DNA of 64,000 nucleotides, taken from NCBI RefSeq assembly GCF_002902305.1, contig NZ_PPPX01000001.1, forward strand, positions 753,655-817,654. The letters are read 5' to 3'. Positions 9,722 to 20,575 of this stretch are shown here, in pieces (positions within the stretch are counted from its first letter, which is position 1; each line of letters opens with the position of its first letter). The notes below the pieces were generated by a model. The model was not told the origin of the DNA, did no database searches, and saw only the letters and a program-made list of their open reading frames with translations. This DNA comes from Staphylococcus argensis (GTDB taxonomy: Bacteria > Bacillota > Bacilli > Staphylococcales > Staphylococcaceae). A program made the position numbers and the translations under genes.

Positions 9722-11686
9722 ATGGGACAAATTAAAGAATTGCAAACCTCATTAGCTAATAAGATTGCAGCAGGTGAGGTCGTCGAACGCCCAGGATCCG
9801 TCGTGAAAGAATTACTAGAGAATGCACTTGATGCGCAAGCGACCGAAATTACTATTGAGGTAGAACAATCCGGTATCTCATCAATTCGTGTCGTTGATAA
9901 CGGGACAGGCATAGAAGCAGATGATGTGGATTTAGTCTTTCATCGCCATGCAACGAGTAAGTTAGACACAGATGACGATTTGTTTCATATTCGTACGTTA
10001 GGCTTTCGAGGAGAGGCACTCGCCAGTATATCTTCTGTGGCGAAAGTCCAGCTGATCACGTGTACGGATGGTCTTGAAGGTCTAGAAGTTTATGCAGAGA
10101 ATGGACGAATTCTGGAACGTAAGCCAGCCAAAGCGAAACGAGGAACGGATATCACGGTTAAATCGTTGTTCTATAACACACCTGCACGTCTAAAGTATGT
10201 TAAAAGTTTATACACTGAGTTAGGTAAAATTACAGATATTGTCAATCGAATGGCGATGAGCCATCCTGATGTGCGTATCTCACTTTATTCAGATGGAAAA
10301 GAAATTCTAAGCACGAATGGATCAGGTCGTACAAATGAAGTGATGGCAGAAATTTATGGTATGAAAGTTGCCAAAGATTTAGTACCGATTGAAGGCGACA
10401 CAAGTGATTACCATCTCGAAGGATTTGTCGCAAAACCTGAACATTCAAGAAGTAATAAGCACTACATTTCAATTTTTATCAATGGTAGATATATTAAAAA
10501 TTTCGTGCTTAATAAAGCGATTCTTGAAGGTTACCATACTTTAATGATGATTGGTCGTTATCCTATCTGTTACCTCAACATTCAGATGGATCCGATACTC
10601 GTAGATGTGAATGTCCATCCAACTAAGCTAGAAGTACGGTTATCTAAAGAAGAACAACTGTATTCACTTATTGTGGAAAAGATTAGAGAGGCGTTTAAAG
10701 ATCGTATTCTCATTCCGCAAAATGATATGTCTAAATTTGAGAAGAAAAATAAAGTGCTCCATCAATTTGAACAACAAAAGATGGATTTCGAACGTCAACA
10801 ACAGACGTCACATGAAGATAAAGATTCAGATTCAACATCTCATGATCGTGCTGAAGTTGAAGATGCGCCAACTGATACTGATTCAAACAATGTAGCAGCT
10901 GAACACCGTGATGTCTCTGCATATCAAACACCATCCGATGAGACTGAAAGCCAGGTGAGCGAGCCATCCTCAACCGATGATTATGCTCAGGCACAACGTG
11001 AGGTGCTCGCTGATCTTGAAAATTCCGAAGATCACACAACACTTGAGAACTCTGAAGAAGATACAAATAATATCAAAGGTACAGTGAGCAAGACGCCGAG
11101 TCGACGGGTGCCGTACGTCGAAGTAGTGGGCCAAGTACATGGCACGTATATCATCGCTCAAAACGAAAATGGAATGTTTATGATTGACCAACACGCAGCA
11201 CAAGAAAGAATTAAATACGAGTATTTCCGAGATAAAATCGGTGAAGTTACGAATGAAGTCCAAGATTTGCTCATCCCATTAACTTTCCATTTCTCTAAAG
11301 ACGATGTCATGATTATCGAGCAATACAAAGATGAGTTAGAGAAAGTCGGCGTACATCTCGAGCCGTTCGGCGGCCACGATTATATTGTGAATAGCTATCC
11401 AGTTTGGTTCCCACAACAAGAAGCAGAAGAAATTATCAAAGATATGATTGAATATGTTCTAGAACATCAGAAAGTGGACGTGAATAAGATTCGTGAAGAA
11501 GCAGCGATTATGATGAGTTGTAAAAAGTCTATCAAAGCGAATCATTATTTAAAAAATAGCGAGATGGCAGATTTAATCGATCAGTTGCGTGAAGCGGAAG
11601 ATCCTTTCACTTGTCCGCATGGTCGCCCAATCATCGTTAACTTCTCCAACTATGAATTGGAGCGCTTGTTTAAACGTATCGTCTAA
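9722..11686 (+). CDS. mutL: DNA mismatch repair endonuclease MutL
   Basis: MutL is the ATP-gated nicking partner of MutS. The GHKL ATPase motifs are present ([34 protein letters not shown]). The C-terminal endonuclease carries the [14 protein letters not shown] metal motif, [12 protein letters not shown] and CPHGRPI. These fit a nuclease-active MutL, as expected in a bacterium without MutH. Between about residues 345 and 455 lies an acidic, Ser/Thr/Asp-rich linker of low complexity. GAGGTG precedes ATG 9722. The gene forms a two-gene operon with mutS and ends at a strong terminator. Confidence 0.98.
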   Translation: MGQIKELQTSLANKIAAGEVVERPGSVVKELLENALDAQATEITIEVEQSGISSIRVVDNGTGIEADDVDLVFHRHATSKLDTDDDLFHIRTLGFRGEALASISSVAKVQLITCTDGLEGLEVYAENGRILERKPAKAKRGTDITVKSLFYNTPARLKYVKSLYTELGKITDIVNRMAMSHPDVRISLYSDGKEILSTNGSGRTNEVMAEIYGMKVAKDLVPIEGDTSDYHLEGFVAKPEHSRSNKHYISIFINGRYIKNFVLNKAILEGYHTLMMIGRYPICYLNIQMDPILVDVNVHPTKLEVRLSKEEQLYSLIVEKIREAFKDRILIPQNDMSKFEKKNKVLHQFEQQKMDFERQQQTSHEDKDSDSTSHDRAEVEDAPTDTDSNNVAAEHRDVSAYQTPSDETESQVSEPSSTDDYAQAQREVLADLENSEDHTTLENSEEDTNNIKGTVSKTPSRRVPYVEVVGQVHGTYIIAQNENGMFMIDQHAAQERIKYEYFRDKIGEVTNEVQDLLIPLTFHFSKDDVMIIEQYKDELEKVGVHLEPFGGHDYIVNSYPVWFPQQEAEEIIKDMIEYVLEHQKVDVNKIREEAAIMMSCKKSIKANHYLKNSEMADLIDQLREAEDPFTCPHGRPIIVNFSNYELERLFKRIV

Positions 11687-11749
11687 GTTGTGTTTTTGAA
11701 ATGAACACTAAACACGATTTATGGTTAGTAAGTTCTGCGTTAGCTAACG

Positions 11750-11795
11750 AAACCATTTAGCGATTGAGAAAGCAGTCGTTAAATGGTTTGTTCAT
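11750..11795 (+). terminator. Intrinsic terminator after mutL
   Basis: A 14-bp stem (AAACCATTTAGCGA at 11750-11763 with TCGTTAAATGGTTT at 11776-11789, one G-T pair) and 12-nt loop end mutSL. The rest of 11796-12028 is A/T-rich; it must hold the glpP promoter, but I cannot place a convincing -35/-10 pair. Confidence 0.85.
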
Positions 11796-12028
11796 TAGGA
11801 TTATATTTGAAGCTAAGTCAACTTTCGCCTCGCATTCAACGTCAAGCGTGGTCGTTTTAGTAAAATATCTAAATCAACCAAGAACTTTAATAAAGTTTGA
11901 ATCATAATCAATTATTTGATTTAAAATCATTAATAATATTCAATATTTCTGATATCAGTTATAGTTTGTAATTTGACTGAGAGTTGAATAAACTTAATTT
12001 ATACTTAACATGATGAGAGGGATGTCTT

Positions 12029-12562
12029 ATGAAACCAAACATCTTACCTGCAGTCAGAACGATGAAAGATCTTGAGAAGCTCATTCAAACCGACTATAAA
12101 GAGTGCGTCATACTAGATACGCATGTCGGCCATTTGAAAAGCACGATGGATTTATTGAAGAAAGCACACGTTGAAACGTATATGCATATTGATTTAATTA
12201 AAGGTATGAGTCACGATGAATATGCCTGCGAATATATCATCCAACATTATCATCCGAAAGGCATTGTCTCTACTAAAATGCGCGTGTTAAAGAAAGCGAA
12301 ATCACTTAATACAACGACGATCTTACGCGTCTTTATACTTGATTCACAAGCACTAAAGAGAAGTATCGAGCTCATTAAGAAAGCTGAGCCCGACTATGTT
12401 GAAGTGCTGCCAGGAGTTGCAGGTAAAGCGATTAAGATTATTAAAGAAGAGACCCAAACACCTGTGATCGCTGGCGGTTTAATCAATACCCCTGAAGAAG
12501 TTACAGAAGCTGTGAATAATGGCGCACATTACATTACAACGAGCAATCGTCAACTCTGGTGA
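12029..12562 (+). CDS. glpP: Glycerol-3-phosphate-responsive antiterminator GlpP
   Basis: GlpP is an RNA-binding antiterminator. With glycerol-3-phosphate bound it lets transcription pass the leader terminators of glpF and glpD. The 177-aa protein has the family's TIM-barrel-like layout: LPAVRTMKDLEKLI at the N-terminus, IDLIKGMSHDEYACEYI near residue 65, PDYVEVLPGVAGKAI, and TPVIAGGLINTPEEV near the end. GATGAGAGGGATG precedes the ATG. It is the first gene of the glp cluster, and two terminators that fit GlpP targets lie at 12669 and 15417. Confidence 0.95.
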   Translation: MKPNILPAVRTMKDLEKLIQTDYKECVILDTHVGHLKSTMDLLKKAHVETYMHIDLIKGMSHDEYACEYIIQHYHPKGIVSTKMRVLKKAKSLNTTTILRVFILDSQALKRSIELIKKAEPDYVEVLPGVAGKAIKIIKEETQTPVIAGGLINTPEEVTEAVNNGAHYITTSNRQLW

Positions 12563-12608
12563 TTGCTCGCGTTTCAATTTATAACAACTGAATCAATTCA
12601 ACTTTTTG

Positions 12609-12638
12609 TTGACAACGCTTACATGACAAGTGTAATAT
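12609..12638 (+). promoter_or_regulatory. glpF promoter with overlapping CRE (CcpA) site
   Basis: TTGACA (12609-12614) and TAATAT (12633-12638) with 18-nt spacing make a good SigA promoter. TGACAACGCTTACA at 12610-12623 differs at one position from the CcpA consensus TGNAARCGNWWWCA and covers the -35 box, so CcpA binding should block glpFK transcription when a preferred sugar is present. Confidence 0.8.
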
Positions 12639-12668
12639 ATAAATTAAGTTAATATTTTAGGAAGAGAT

Positions 12669-12737
12669 AGGAAGATTTCTGCATGACAAAGCATGGCTAA
12701 GGGAGTGCTTTATGATGGAGAAATCTCTCTTTTTTTA
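12669..12737 (+). promoter_or_regulatory. GlpP-controlled leader terminator of glpF
   Basis: AGGAAGATTTCT (12669-12680) pairs with AGAAATCTCTCT (12719-12730) at 11 of 12 positions, and seven T residues follow, all between promoter and glpF. A terminator in this place next to glpP is the classic antitermination target. The same arrangement recurs before glpD. Confidence 0.8.
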
Positions 12738-12754
12738 TCAACAGGAGGGATTTG

Positions 12755-13573
12755 ATGAGTGTTTATTTTGCCGAATTTCTAGGGACAGTGATACTCGCAC
12801 TATTCGGTGGTGGCGTTTGTGCTAACGTCAACTTAAAGAGAACAGCAGGCTTTGGTGCAGATTGGATAGTCATCGCAGTTGGCTGGGGACTTGCTGTATC
12901 ATTTGGGGCTTATGCAGTAGGTAATATTTCTGGTGCACACTTAAACCCAGCTGTGTCGATTGCTTTCGCGATGGATGGTTCAATTAGCTGGGCACAAGTA
13001 CCTGGCTATATTATCTGTCAGATGCTCGGTGGTATTGTCGGAGCAATGTTAGTGTGGCTCATGTATTTACCACATTGGAAAGCGACTGAAGATAAAGGCG
13101 CGAAATTAGGTGTATTCTCAACTGCGCCTGCAATTAAGAACTATTTCGCTAACTTTATGAGTGAAATTATCGGAACAGCAGCTTTAACACTTGGCTTACT
13201 ATACATTGGTATGAACAAGATTGCTGACGGACTTAACCCATTAATCGTCGGGGCTTTAATCCTAGCGATTGGTGTGAGTCTAGGCGGTCCAACAGGTTAT
13301 GCGATTAACCCGGCCCGTGACTTAGGTCCTCGTATTGCGCATGCGATACTACCTATTGCAGGTAAAGGTGACTCTAATTGGAGTTATGCTATCGTGCCTG
13401 TGCTTGGTCCAATTGCTGGTGGTATGATTGGTGCGATGATTTACCGTTTATTCTTTAAAGGTGCTTTCGACGCCTTTTCAATCATCAGTATTGTAGTAGT
13501 CATTGTGACTTTACTTATCGGTGTCATGATGAATAAATCTAAAGTAGGTCAAGACGCAGAAAGTATTAATTAA
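12755..13573 (+). CDS. glpF: Glycerol uptake facilitator GlpF
   Basis: GlpF is an aquaglyceroporin that lets glycerol diffuse through the membrane. The two NPA half-helices are intact: SGAHLNPAVSIAF near residue 65 and GYAINPARDLGPR near residue 185; the Arg after the second NPA is the selectivity-filter residue. Six membrane segments are expected from the hydropathy. AGGAGG (12743-12748) is 6 nt from ATG 12755, so the in-frame TTG at 12752 is not used. The product is 272 aa. It is the first structural gene of the glycerol regulon, with glpK downstream. Confidence 0.96.
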   Translation: MSVYFAEFLGTVILALFGGGVCANVNLKRTAGFGADWIVIAVGWGLAVSFGAYAVGNISGAHLNPAVSIAFAMDGSISWAQVPGYIICQMLGGIVGAMLVWLMYLPHWKATEDKGAKLGVFSTAPAIKNYFANFMSEIIGTAALTLGLLYIGMNKIADGLNPLIVGALILAIGVSLGGPTGYAINPARDLGPRIAHAILPIAGKGDSNWSYAIVPVLGPIAGGMIGAMIYRLFFKGAFDAFSIISIVVVIVTLLIGVMMNKSKVGQDAESIN

Positions 13574-13832
13574 GCTATGATTTTCAAATTTTGTTTTAGT
13601 AAAATGAACGAAATCTGAGATAATGTGGAGAACTTTTATCATAGATGACTGATGCATATGTCGCACAAAAGAATTTGTAAGTTTAAAAGTAAAGCATAAT
13701 TTAATGCTGAAGTTATTAAGGTTACTTGTAGTAAAATTCCGGTACGCTGACAAATTGATTAATCAGTACAAATACGGGAACAATAAGTAGTAAGAACTTC
13801 TAACAATGATTGCATCAAAAGGGCGAAACTAA

Positions 13833-15350
<1,518 letters not shown>

Positions 15351-15416
15351 TAGTTAGACTTCTCAACATTAACTGTGCTACAATAAGGGTAAGTTAATAT
15401 TGAGGTCGAGATTTCG

Positions 15417-15473
15417 AGAGACACGAGTCGTTCAATGCAATATGTTGTGTTGGGATGCGTGTCTCTTTTTTTA
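15417..15473 (+). promoter_or_regulatory. GlpP-controlled leader terminator of glpD
   Basis: AGAGACACG (15417-15425) pairs perfectly with CGTGTCTCT (15458-15466), followed by a T-run, 25 nt before glpD. A candidate -10 TACAAT lies at 15379-15384. This is the second leader of the GlpP type in the cluster. Confidence 0.8.
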
Positions 15474-15498
15474 ATAAATATGAGGAGGCGCATAGGTT

Positions 15499-17172
15499 AT
15501 GAGTTTATCAACATTGAAGAGAGAACAAGTCAAAACGCGTTTAAGAGATGAAGAATATGATGTCGTGATTATCGGTGGCGGTATCACAGGTGCAGGTATC
15601 GCACTTGATGCGAGTCAACGTGGGATGAAAGTGGCACTTGTAGAAATGCAAGACTTTGCACAAGGTACAAGTTCACGTTCAACGAAACTCGTTCACGGTG
15701 GTTTACGTTACTTGAAACAATTCCAAATCGGTGTCGTAGCTGAAACAGGTCGTGAACGTGCAATCGTTTATGAGAACGGTCCACACGTTACTACACCTGA
15801 ACGCATGCTTTTACCTATGCATAAAGGCAGTTCTTTAGGTAAATTCAGTACATCTATCGGTTTAACACTTTACGATTTCTTAGCAGGTGTTAAAAAAGAA
15901 GAACGTAAAAACATGTTAAGTAAGAAAGAAACAGTGGAAAGAGAACCACTCATCAAACGAGATAAATTAAAAGGCGGCGGTGCATACGTAGAATACCGTA
16001 CTGATGACGCACGTCTCACAATCGAAGTCATGAAACGCGCTGAAGAAAAAGGTGCTACAGTAATCAACCATACGAAATCAATTCACTTCACTTATGATTC
16101 AAATGAAAAAGTAAATGGTATCCAAGCACAAGATATGTTAACTGGTGAGACTTACGACATTCGCGCTAAAAAAGTAATCAATGCAAGTGGTCCATGGGTA
16201 GACGAAGTGCGCAGTGGTGACTATGCACGTAACAATAAGCAATTACGCTTAACTAAAGGTGTGCACATCGTTATTGATCAATCACGTTTCCCATTACGCC
16301 AAGCTGTATACTTTGATACTGAGAATGATGGACGTATGATCTTTGCTATTCCACGCGAAGGTAAAGCATATGTGGGTACAACAGATACGTTCTATGACAA
16401 CGATAAATCTTCACCTCTCGCAACACCAGAGGATCGTCAATATCTTATCAATGCTATTAACTATATGTTCCCAGATGTCGATGTATCTGATAGCGATATC
16501 GAATCTTCTTGGGCTGGTGTACGTCCACTTATTTTAGAAGAAGGAAAAGACCCTTCTGAAATTTCACGTAAAGACGAAGTTTGGGAAGGTAAATCAGGAT
16601 TACTCACGATCGCTGGAGGTAAATTAACAGGTTACCGTCACATGGCGAAAGAGATTGTAGACTTACTTTCTAAACGCTTGAAACAAGAATACAAGATGAA
16701 ATTCAAAAAATGTGAGACAAAACACATTCCAATCTCTGGCGGTGACATAGGCGGTAGCGATAACTTCGAAAACTTTATCGAACGTAAAGTAGAAGATGCA
16801 AAAGCTTACCAAATCGATGAAAAAGTTGCGCGTCACTTTGCTACAAAATATGGTTCAAATGCTGAAGACTTATTTGAAATTGCACAAACAGCTCAATATC
16901 AAGAAACAGGATTGCCACTTGATATCTATACAGAACTTGTCTACTCTATTCAAAATGAAATGGTTTATAAACCAACAGACTTCTTAATTCGTCGTACAGG
17001 TAAACTCTACTTCAAGATTGATGACGTCTTAAATTACAAAGATAAAATCGTTGAAGTGATGGACGGTTTACTCGATTACACAACAGCGGAAAAAGACGCT
17101 TTCAAAGCTGAGTTAGACGAAGCGATCGACGAAGCACAAACAGGAAATAATCAACCGCCTGTTAAAGAGTAA
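15499..17172 (+). CDS. glpD: Aerobic glycerol-3-phosphate dehydrogenase GlpD
   Basis: GlpD is a membrane-associated FAD enzyme that oxidises glycerol-3-phosphate to dihydroxyacetone phosphate and passes electrons to menaquinone. The dinucleotide-binding motif [17 protein letters not shown] lies near residue 23. [18 protein letters not shown] and KLTGYRHMA are further family marks. The length of 557 aa is normal. ATG 15499 follows GAGGAGG. Expression should depend on GlpP reading through the leader hairpin at 15417. The gene ends the glp cluster at an intrinsic terminator. Confidence 0.97.
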   Translation: MSLSTLKREQVKTRLRDEEYDVVIIGGGITGAGIALDASQRGMKVALVEMQDFAQGTSSRSTKLVHGGLRYLKQFQIGVVAETGRERAIVYENGPHVTTPERMLLPMHKGSSLGKFSTSIGLTLYDFLAGVKKEERKNMLSKKETVEREPLIKRDKLKGGGAYVEYRTDDARLTIEVMKRAEEKGATVINHTKSIHFTYDSNEKVNGIQAQDMLTGETYDIRAKKVINASGPWVDEVRSGDYARNNKQLRLTKGVHIVIDQSRFPLRQAVYFDTENDGRMIFAIPREGKAYVGTTDTFYDNDKSSPLATPEDRQYLINAINYMFPDVDVSDSDIESSWAGVRPLILEEGKDPSEISRKDEVWEGKSGLLTIAGGKLTGYRHMAKEIVDLLSKRLKQEYKMKFKKCETKHIPISGGDIGGSDNFENFIERKVEDAKAYQIDEKVARHFATKYGSNAEDLFEIAQTAQYQETGLPLDIYTELVYSIQNEMVYKPTDFLIRRTGKLYFKIDDVLNYKDKIVEVMDGLLDYTTAEKDAFKAELDEAIDEAQTGNNQPPVKE

Positions 17173-17207
17173 GATAGGTCTTATGCAAAGTTGAATAACA
17201 ACTGAGT

Positions 17208-17242
17208 ATATCCCTGGCCAAGCGTGCTAGGGATATTTTTTG
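17208..17242 (+). terminator. Intrinsic terminator after glpD
   Basis: ATATCCCT (17208-17215) pairs with AGGGATAT (17229-17236), followed by TTTTT. The rest of the 314-bp gap (17243-17486) has no gene I can support; it must hold the promoter of the next gene. Confidence 0.8.
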
Positions 17243-17486
17243 GTTTTTATTTAGCAAAAGGGTATTGAATTTGAGTGCGAAGTTGCAGATATGGGAAATT
17301 GAAGTTTGGAGTGAAAGTTTGGAGGATAAACGCTCCAGACACAGAAATAAACATTCTTTTAACGAAACAGTATACTTGCTTAATATCTAGGAAATTGATG
17401 TATGCTAAAGTTGATAACCCTAGAAGCAAAGGGTATATTAACAGTAATCCCACAAATCATAGATTGAATGTTATGGGGGGATGATT

Positions 17487-18410
17487 ATGGGACAAGAATC
17501 TTTGCAGTTAAGAGTATCAGATGGGGAATCCATCGAAGTACAAATAGATAAAGCTAAGATTGAAACAGTTGGTGTCATACATATCATGCACGGCATGGCT
17601 GAACACTTTCATCGATATGATCATTTCGTATCCTCATTAAATCAGCAAGGATACGATGTGATTCGCCATCACCATCGTGGTCACGGTTATAATATTGATG
17701 AGCAGGAACGAGGACACATTCCGAGTTTAAATCGGGCTGCCGAAGATGCCTTTGAAATCATCGAAACACTTCAAACGCGTTATCAAGATCAGATACCTTA
17801 TATCGTATTAGGTCATTCAATGGGTTCACTCGTTGCACGTATTTTAGTTCAATCGCACCCTAAATATATAGATGGTCTCGTGTTGACAGGGACACCGCAG
17901 TACAACCGTTTGAGCGTACAACTTCAACGTGTGTTCCTTAAGTTAATTACTATTGTCTGTGGTAAAAGACGTAAGATGCATTGGCTCAATCAACTGATGT
18001 ATAAATCTTTTAATAAGCGTGTGAAAGAAGATAAAGCGCACAATAGTTGGTTGTCTTCAAATCATGAAGAAGTTGAAAAATACAACCAAGATCCTTATAG
18101 TGGCTTTGAAGTATCCAATCAACTGATTTATGAAATGATGAAAGCGATTGACACAACTTCTAAACTTAAAAACTTAAAGAAAATGAAAGTTACACTTCCT
18201 ATTTTACTGATTGGTGGTAAAGAAGATCCAGTCAACAAGTATGGCCGTGGTGTGCGCTTTCTAGGTAAACGGTTCAAAAAAGCTGGAATCGAACATGTGA
18301 CGGTTCATATGTACAAGCATAAACGTCATGAAATTCTTTTTGAAGAAGGACATGAAAGTGTTTGGCAGCATCTATACAATTGGTTAGAAAAGCAAATCTT
18401 AAGAAAGTAA
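17487..18410 (+). CDS. Alpha/beta-hydrolase, lysophospholipase/monoacylglycerol-lipase type
   Basis: This is a serine hydrolase of the lysophospholipase/monoglyceride-lipase group, about 307 aa, with no signal peptide. The oxyanion-hole region is IMHGMAEHFHRYDHF, and the nucleophile elbow is GHSMGS near residue 113. The Asp is in GGKEDPVN, and the His is in HKRHEILFEE near the end, so the catalytic triad is complete. Two ATG codons are possible; GGGGGG (17475-17480) is 6 nt from ATG 17487 and touches ATG 17481, so the second is chosen. It lies between glpD and miaA, as is usual in staphylococci. The true substrate is not known. Confidence 0.85.
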   Translation: MGQESLQLRVSDGESIEVQIDKAKIETVGVIHIMHGMAEHFHRYDHFVSSLNQQGYDVIRHHHRGHGYNIDEQERGHIPSLNRAAEDAFEIIETLQTRYQDQIPYIVLGHSMGSLVARILVQSHPKYIDGLVLTGTPQYNRLSVQLQRVFLKLITIVCGKRRKMHWLNQLMYKSFNKRVKEDKAHNSWLSSNHEEVEKYNQDPYSGFEVSNQLIYEMMKAIDTTSKLKNLKKMKVTLPILLIGGKEDPVNKYGRGVRFLGKRFKKAGIEHVTVHMYKHKRHEILFEEGHESVWQHLYNWLEKQILRK

Positions 18411-18424
18411 AGTGAGGGATAGGA

Positions 18425-19387
18425 TTGAAGGACAAAAAACCTCTATTAGTGGTTATCGTGGGGCCTACTGCGGTAGGTAAGACAGATTTGAGTATTCAAC
18501 TTGCTCAAGCCGTAAATGGTGAAATTATCAGTGGCGATTCCATGCAAGTTTATAAAGGGATGGATATTGGTACAGCGAAAGCGATCCCCGAAGAGCAAGC
18601 AGGTATTCCTCACTATATGATTGATATACTTAACCCAGATGATAACTTCTCAGCCTTTGATTTTAAGAAAAGAGCAGAACACTACATTGCAGATATTACC
18701 AGTCGAGGTAAAATACCTATCATCGTAGGCGGTACAGGTTTATACATTCAATCGCTCATCTATAATTATCAATTTGATCAAGAAGATATTTCGCCAGAGC
18801 GTGAAGCTCAAGTTAAAGCGCGAATGGAAGAGTTGAATAAGAAATCGAATGACACGTTACATGATTATTTAAAGTCGTTCGATCCGCAATCTGCTGAGGC
18901 AATTCACCCCAATAATCGAAAACGTGTGAACCGAGCCATAGAATATTTTTTAAAGACGAAAAAACTTTTAAGTTCACGCAAGAAAATGCAACACATGAGT
19001 GAAAATTATGATACATTATTAGTAGGGATGGAAATGTCGCGCGACATCTTATACGACAGAATAAATAAGCGCGTCGATATAATGTTGACTCATGGATTAT
19101 TGAATGAAGTGAATGAACTCGTCCAACAAGGATATGAAACATGTCAAAGTATGCAAGCTATAGGTTATAAAGAGATAGTGCCGGTAGTGAAAGAAGATGT
19201 TAAGCTAGAGGAAGCAGTTGAAACACTGAAACAGAATTCTAGGCGTTATGCCAAGCGTCAAATGACTTGGTTTAAGAATAAACTCAATGTAATTTGGTAT
19301 GATAGAGAGAAAACATCACTCAACTCGATGGTTAATGAGGTTTCAGCCCTAATAAATCAAAGGAGTAAGAATCATGACAGCAACTAA
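18425..19387 (+). CDS. miaA: tRNA dimethylallyltransferase MiaA
   Basis: MiaA adds the dimethylallyl group to A37 of tRNA, making the substrate of MiaB. The P-loop is GPTAVGKTDLSIQLA, followed by SGDSMQVYKGMDIGTAKA and HPNNRKRVNRAIEYF. The start is TTG 18425 with a GTGAGGGATAGGA ribosome site; no ATG is available near it. The protein is 320 aa. Its last 14 nt overlap the start of hfq in a different frame, so the two genes are translationally linked. The preceding hydrolase ends 14 nt upstream and may share the transcript. Confidence 0.97.
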   Translation: MKDKKPLLVVIVGPTAVGKTDLSIQLAQAVNGEIISGDSMQVYKGMDIGTAKAIPEEQAGIPHYMIDILNPDDNFSAFDFKKRAEHYIADITSRGKIPIIVGGTGLYIQSLIYNYQFDQEDISPEREAQVKARMEELNKKSNDTLHDYLKSFDPQSAEAIHPNNRKRVNRAIEYFLKTKKLLSSRKKMQHMSENYDTLLVGMEMSRDILYDRINKRVDIMLTHGLLNEVNELVQQGYETCQSMQAIGYKEIVPVVKEDVKLEEAVETLKQNSRRYAKRQMTWFKNKLNVIWYDREKTSLNSMVNEVSALINQRSKNHDSN

Positions 19388-19589
19388 TCGCATCCAAGAC
19401 CAATTCCTAGGGCAATTTAAAGCCGACAAAACTGAAATTGTAGTCTTCTTCGTAAATGGCTTCCAAATGAAAGGGATTATCGAAGACTATGATGAAGAAA
19501 CGGTAAGTTTGTATTCACAAAATAAGCATCATTTAATTTACAAACATGCCATTAGTACATTCACTGTTGACGAAGGCACTGAAGAGTAA
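19374..19589 (+). CDS. hfq: RNA chaperone Hfq
   Basis: Hfq is a hexameric Sm-like protein that in many bacteria assists sRNA-mRNA pairing; its importance in staphylococci is debated. The 71-aa product has Sm1 (VVFFVNGFQMKGIIEDYD) and the Sm2 signature YKHAIST. The C-terminal tail is very short (VDEGTEE), as is typical for the genus. AAGGAG precedes ATG 19374, which lies inside miaA (14-nt overlap). The order miaA-hfq is widely conserved. A strong terminator follows. Confidence 0.96.
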   Translation: MTATNRIQDQFLGQFKADKTEIVVFFVNGFQMKGIIEDYDEETVSLYSQNKHHLIYKHAISTFTVDEGTEE

Positions 19590-19636
19590 GCGTAGAACAA
19601 TGAGAATATAAGAGACTAATCATGAAATTATGAAAT

Positions 19637-19683
19637 AAGGAGTAGTACAGAGACCGAGTGGTTACGCTGTACTACTCCTTTTG
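19637..19683 (+). terminator. Intrinsic terminator after hfq
   Basis: A perfect 14-bp stem (AAGGAGTAGTACAG at 19637-19650 with CTGTACTACTCCTT at 19667-19680) and 16-nt loop, then TTT. The remaining sequence up to the convergent gpx gene shows no gene. Confidence 0.9.
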
Positions 19684-19871
19684 ACTTGTATACAGTTATG
19701 GAAGTGAGTTTATTGTATTTGAGTAACAACATCTCTACTTCAGAACCTATTGAGATAGTAGAGCGTATTGAATGGTATTAAGCGCATCAGAAAACAGACT
19801 AGATAAGGTAATGTATCTCATCTACAATCTACTTTCTAACGTGAAAAATTGATCGGTTAATGCCCTGAGAA

Positions 19872-19900
19872 AAGGGTTGGCTAATTGGTGTGAATCAGCC
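19872..19900 (-). terminator. Probable terminator of the glutathione peroxidase gene
   Basis: Read on the minus strand, GGCTGATT pairs with AATTAGCC across a 6-nt loop, followed by AACCCTTTTC. The T-tract is weak, so confidence is moderate. Confidence 0.6.
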
Positions 19901-19901
19901 T

Positions 19902-20375
19902 TTATAAGAGTGATTCAATATAACTTTCAATTTGTGATGGGTTTCTTTGAGGCCCGAAGCGCTTAACGACGTGTCCTTCTCGATCTACTAGAAATTTAGT
20001 GAAATTCCACTTAATCTTTTCGTTAAAGAATCCGTCTTGCGCCTCTGTTAAAAAGTGAAAGAGAGGATGCTGTTCAGACCCTTTAACATCGATCTTCTCG
20101 TGCATTGGGAACGTGACCCCGTAATTAATCTGACAGTTCTGACGTGCCTCTTCACCATTGCCAGGTTCTTGACCACCGAATTGGTTACACGGGAAACCGA
20201 GCACGACGAAACCTTGAGATTGATATTGTTCATACAGTTTCTGTAAACCTTCAAATTGTGGAGTGAAGCCACATTCACTCGCCGTGTTCACAATTAATAT
20301 GACTTGTCCACGATATTCTTCCAATTGATATGTTTCTCCATTTACTTTTTCAACTTCAATATCATAAATACTCAT
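19902..20375 (-). CDS. Glutathione peroxidase family protein
   Basis: This 157-aa thiol peroxidase of the GPx family (BsaA/GpxA type) probably reduces hydroperoxides using thioredoxin or bacillithiol-linked thiols, because staphylococci lack glutathione. The catalytic Cys is in [11 protein letters not shown] near residue 36, the Gln is in [11 protein letters not shown], and the Trp/Asn pair is in [10 protein letters not shown]. It is a cysteine rather than selenocysteine enzyme. AGAGGTG precedes the ATG. It is a single gene facing the hfq cluster, and no PerR-type box is visible upstream. Confidence 0.93.
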   Translation of the reverse strand: MSIYDIEVEKVNGETYQLEEYRGQVILIVNTASECGFTPQFEGLQKLYEQYQSQGFVVLGFPCNQFGGQEPGNGEEARQNCQINYGVTFPMHEKIDVKGSEQHPLFHFLTEAQDGFFNEKIKWNFTKFLVDREGHVVKRFGPQRNPSQIESYIESLL

Positions 20376-20575
20376 TTATTAAATGCACCTCTAATTAATA
20401 TTGTGTATATTCATCTGTCGCTATAGTTCTTATCATACATCATAATTCGGGATGAGTTGATTCTTAAGGCTTATTTATAAATATGGTGAAGGGTCTTTTT
20501 TATAATTCCTCTAATAGTTTTCAAGTTAGTCCTATGATAAAATGACTAGGAAAACTGTTGAAAGAGGTGTATGAA

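Noticed and set aside
10731-11263. Overlapping minus-strand frames within mutL
   Set aside because: They are complements of the low-complexity linker of MutL and its endonuclease region; no ribosome sites or recognisable protein features.
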